From positions 1-37,746 of the forward strand of contig NZ_JAEMED010000017.1 in the NCBI RefSeq assembly GCF_016458205.1: a stretch of DNA of 37,746 nt, written 5' to 3'. Positions 36,131 through 37,746 of the stretch are shown piece by piece. The translations under genes and the position numbers were made by a program. Origin of the DNA: Streptococcus sp. 121. Lineage in GTDB: Bacteria; Bacillota; Bacilli; Lactobacillales; Streptococcaceae. The notes below the pieces were generated by a model. It was not told the DNA's origin, ran no database searches, and was given only the letters and a program-made list of their open reading frames with translations. Positions within the stretch are counted from its first letter, which is position 1, and every line of letters starts with the position of its first letter.

Positions 36131-36952
36131 ATGCTTCCACCCAAACTAGAACGATTTACAGATCCAGCACTCCTCTTTATCTGCCCCCACTGCCATCAAG
36201 CCATACACCTGCAGGAACGCAGTCTAGTCTGTGAGAATCGCCATAGTTTCGACTTGGCCAAGCAAGGTTATGTCAATTTGGCTCCCCAAGCTAAGGCTTC
36301 TCAGCACTACCAAAAAGACTCCTTTTTAGCGCGTCAAACAATCCTGGAAGCCGGACTCTATGACCATATCCTAGAGGGCCTAGCTCAGCAAATCAAGAAC
36401 CTTCAGCCACGATTCCTCTTAGATGTCGCCTGTGGCGAAGGCTTCTACAGCCGAAAATTGGAGAGCAACTATTCTGGTGACTACTATGCTTTTGACTTGG
36501 CCAAGGACTCCATCCTCCTAGCCAGTAAGGCGGATAGTCGACAGCACATCAAGTGGTTTGTGGCAGACTTAGCCAAAATTCCCTTGGAAAATCACAGCGT
36601 CGACTTGATTTTGGATGTCTTTTCTCCGGCTAACTATCAAGAGTTTAAGCGCTTATTACAGCCCCAAGGGACAGTCCTCAAGGTTATTCCTGGCTCTCAA
36701 CATTTGATTGAAATTCGGAAGATTCTGGGCAAAGAAGCCTATCAGCCCGAGGACATTGATCACCACCTCAAAGAACAAATGCAGATTCTAGACCAGGAAG
36801 AGCTAACTGCCACCTATCCTCTAACACCTCAGCTTCGAGAAGCTTTATTAGAGATGACCCCACTGCTCCAACAAGTCAATCTAACTGACTTTGACTGGAC
36901 CAAGCTGACTCACATTACCATTTCCGCCACCCTTTACCAAGCCCGCTTTTAG
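36131..36952 (+). CDS. rlmA: 23S rRNA (guanine-N1)-methyltransferase RlmA
   Basis: 273 residues. N-terminal zinc finger Cys18, Cys21, Cys34, His38 (CPHC...CENRH), then HSFDLAKQGYVNL, a family signature, and SAM motif LLDVACGEGFYS (96-107). Gram-positive RlmA(II) methylates G748 in helix 35 of 23S rRNA, in the exit tunnel; loss or presence affects macrolide and ketolide response. AAAGGAG precedes the ATG. It is 11 bp before the RNase H gene. With a hairpin directly upstream, its transcription probably depends on tyrS read-through or a start in the repeats. Confidence 0.92.
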   Translation: MLPPKLERFTDPALLFICPHCHQAIHLQERSLVCENRHSFDLAKQGYVNLAPQAKASQHYQKDSFLARQTILEAGLYDHILEGLAQQIKNLQPRFLLDVACGEGFYSRKLESNYSGDYYAFDLAKDSILLASKADSRQHIKWFVADLAKIPLENHSVDLILDVFSPANYQEFKRLLQPQGTVLKVIPGSQHLIEIRKILGKEAYQPEDIDHHLKEQMQILDQEELTATYPLTPQLREALLEMTPLLQQVNLTDFDWTKLTHITISATLYQARF

Positions 36953-36963
36953 AAAGGATACCT

Positions 36964-37551
36964 ATGAAATTTTACGCAGTCAAAAAAGGACGCCAACCAG
37001 GAATCTACACAAATTGGCCTGAAGCACAAAAACAGGTGCAAGGCTTCTCAGGTGCACAATACAAATCCTTCACCAGCCAAGAAGAGGCCGTCGTCTATAT
37101 GGAAGGCAAACCCCAAGCTCCCAGCGACTCTAACCAACTTCAGGCCTATGTGGATGGCTCCTACGATAAACGGAACAAGGCATACGGCTCCGGCGTCTCC
37201 TTTATCTTGAACGGCAAAGAAATCGAGAGTCTTTCCTTTGCGGGAGACCGTGATATCTTCCTCGAATCTCACCAAGTTGCCGGAGAATGCCTGGCCAGCC
37301 TAGCCGCCATCAAATGGGCCGTCCTCCACGAGTATCCCAGCATCACCATCTGCTACGACTACCAAGGCGTCGAATCCTGGGCCACAGGCGACTGGAAAAC
37401 CAACAAACCCATCTCTCAGGTCTACAAAAAAGAGTTTGACCGTTACGCTCCTCTCATCCAAGTTCACTTCCGTAAAGTCCACGCCCATAGTGGCGACCCT
37501 CTCAACGATCGTGCCGACCAACTAGCCAAAGCGGCCTTGGGGATAGGGTAA
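36964..37551 (+). CDS. Viroplasmin-type ribonuclease H
   Basis: 195 residues in two parts. Residues 1-47 (MKFYAVKKGRQPGIYTNWPE ... FTSQEEAVVYM) match the hybrid-binding (viroplasmin N-terminal) domain also found in eukaryotic RNase H1. Residues 58-192 are RNase H type 1 with catalytic Asp64 (YVDGSYD), Glu108 (GECLAS), Asp132 (CYDYQG) and Asp185 (NDRADQLA). It should cut RNA in RNA-DNA hybrids. This gene is separate from the RnhB/RnhC type usual in streptococci. AAAGGA precedes the ATG; cotranscribed with rlmA. Confidence 0.9.
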   Translation: MKFYAVKKGRQPGIYTNWPEAQKQVQGFSGAQYKSFTSQEEAVVYMEGKPQAPSDSNQLQAYVDGSYDKRNKAYGSGVSFILNGKEIESLSFAGDRDIFLESHQVAGECLASLAAIKWAVLHEYPSITICYDYQGVESWATGDWKTNKPISQVYKKEFDRYAPLIQVHFRKVHAHSGDPLNDRADQLAKAALGIG

Positions 37552-37661
37552 GCGGATCCCATCGTTTCTGGAGGAAGGAGATTGGAAAACAACCTTCAAA
37601 ATAGACTAAACTCATTAAACCCGAATTATTCATACCCTGAATATCTTTGCGTAACTATCAA

Positions 37662-37710
37662 AAAAATCATCAGAAACAAGCAATAAATAATTGCAATTCT
37701 GATGATTTTT
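37662..37710 (+). terminator. Terminator at right edge
   Basis: Two-tier hairpin: outer 14-bp arms AAAAATCATCAGAA / TTCTGATGATTTTT and inner GCAAT / ATTGC. U-rich on both strands, so it can end the RNase H transcript and one arriving from the right. The rest of 37552-37746 shows nothing coding. Confidence 0.85.
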
Positions 37711-37746
37711 ATGAACGATCAAGCTTTTCTATAAATAAAGATGGGT

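Overview
This window is core chromosome of a Streptococcus. The evidence is the 16S rRNA 5' end at the left edge, the minus-strand order yqeG-yqeH-yhbY-nadD-yqeK-rsfS-methyltransferase-tmcAL, the codY-pncA and gatCAB blocks, rpoB-rpoC followed by a DUF1033 gene, and divergent pbp1b/tyrS. Species cannot be fixed from 88 bases of 16S and protein resemblance. Nearly everything is on the minus strand; only tyrS, rlmA and an RNase H gene are on the plus strand. I see no prophage, IS transposase, CRISPR array, tRNA or complete foreign cassette.

Layout. 1-543: start of an rRNA operon with a boxA-like leader and tandem promoters. 544-5677: methionine importer (metI, metN, two tandem metQ genes) and an orphan amino-acid binding lipoprotein; the three lipoprotein genes share an upstream promoter motif. 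5795-13791: yebC, then the ribosome-assembly/NAD/tRNA-modification operon and a MATE exporter. 13871-17081: gatCAB. 17479-20105: alaT-type aminotransferase, codY and nicotinamidase. 20197-23132: a helix-turn-helix protein, an AI-2E family membrane protein, an SGNH hydrolase and the DUF1033 gene. 23241-30492: rpoC and rpoB behind a structured leader. 30848-34416: a secreted CHAP protein, a decayed gene and pbp1b. 34533-37551: tyrS, rlmA and a viroplasmin-type RNase H.

The least ordinary content is in the gaps. A 106-bp near-palindromic MITE-like element (family A) is present in three full copies and one half copy. It lies beside or inside a second, RUP-like family (B, about 160 bp, ends AATACTC...GAGTATT). 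The pair occurs as the same B-then-A composite at two unrelated loci. A third repeat (D, 56 bp) occurs twice, once within a run of seven hairpins downstream of pncA. These insertions separate metQ from metN, split yqeH from yhbY, separate tyrS from its terminator, and sit next to a truncated gene tail between pbp1b and the CHAP gene.

Regulation readable from sequence includes overlapping -35 boxes for pbp1b and tyrS, a terminator-like hairpin in the rpoB leader (probably the known Lacto-rpoB motif), a CodY box in the codY promoter, and a predicted leaderless mRNA for the AI-2E family gene. No clearly new multi-gene system was found; the repeat composites and the hairpin array are the best leads.
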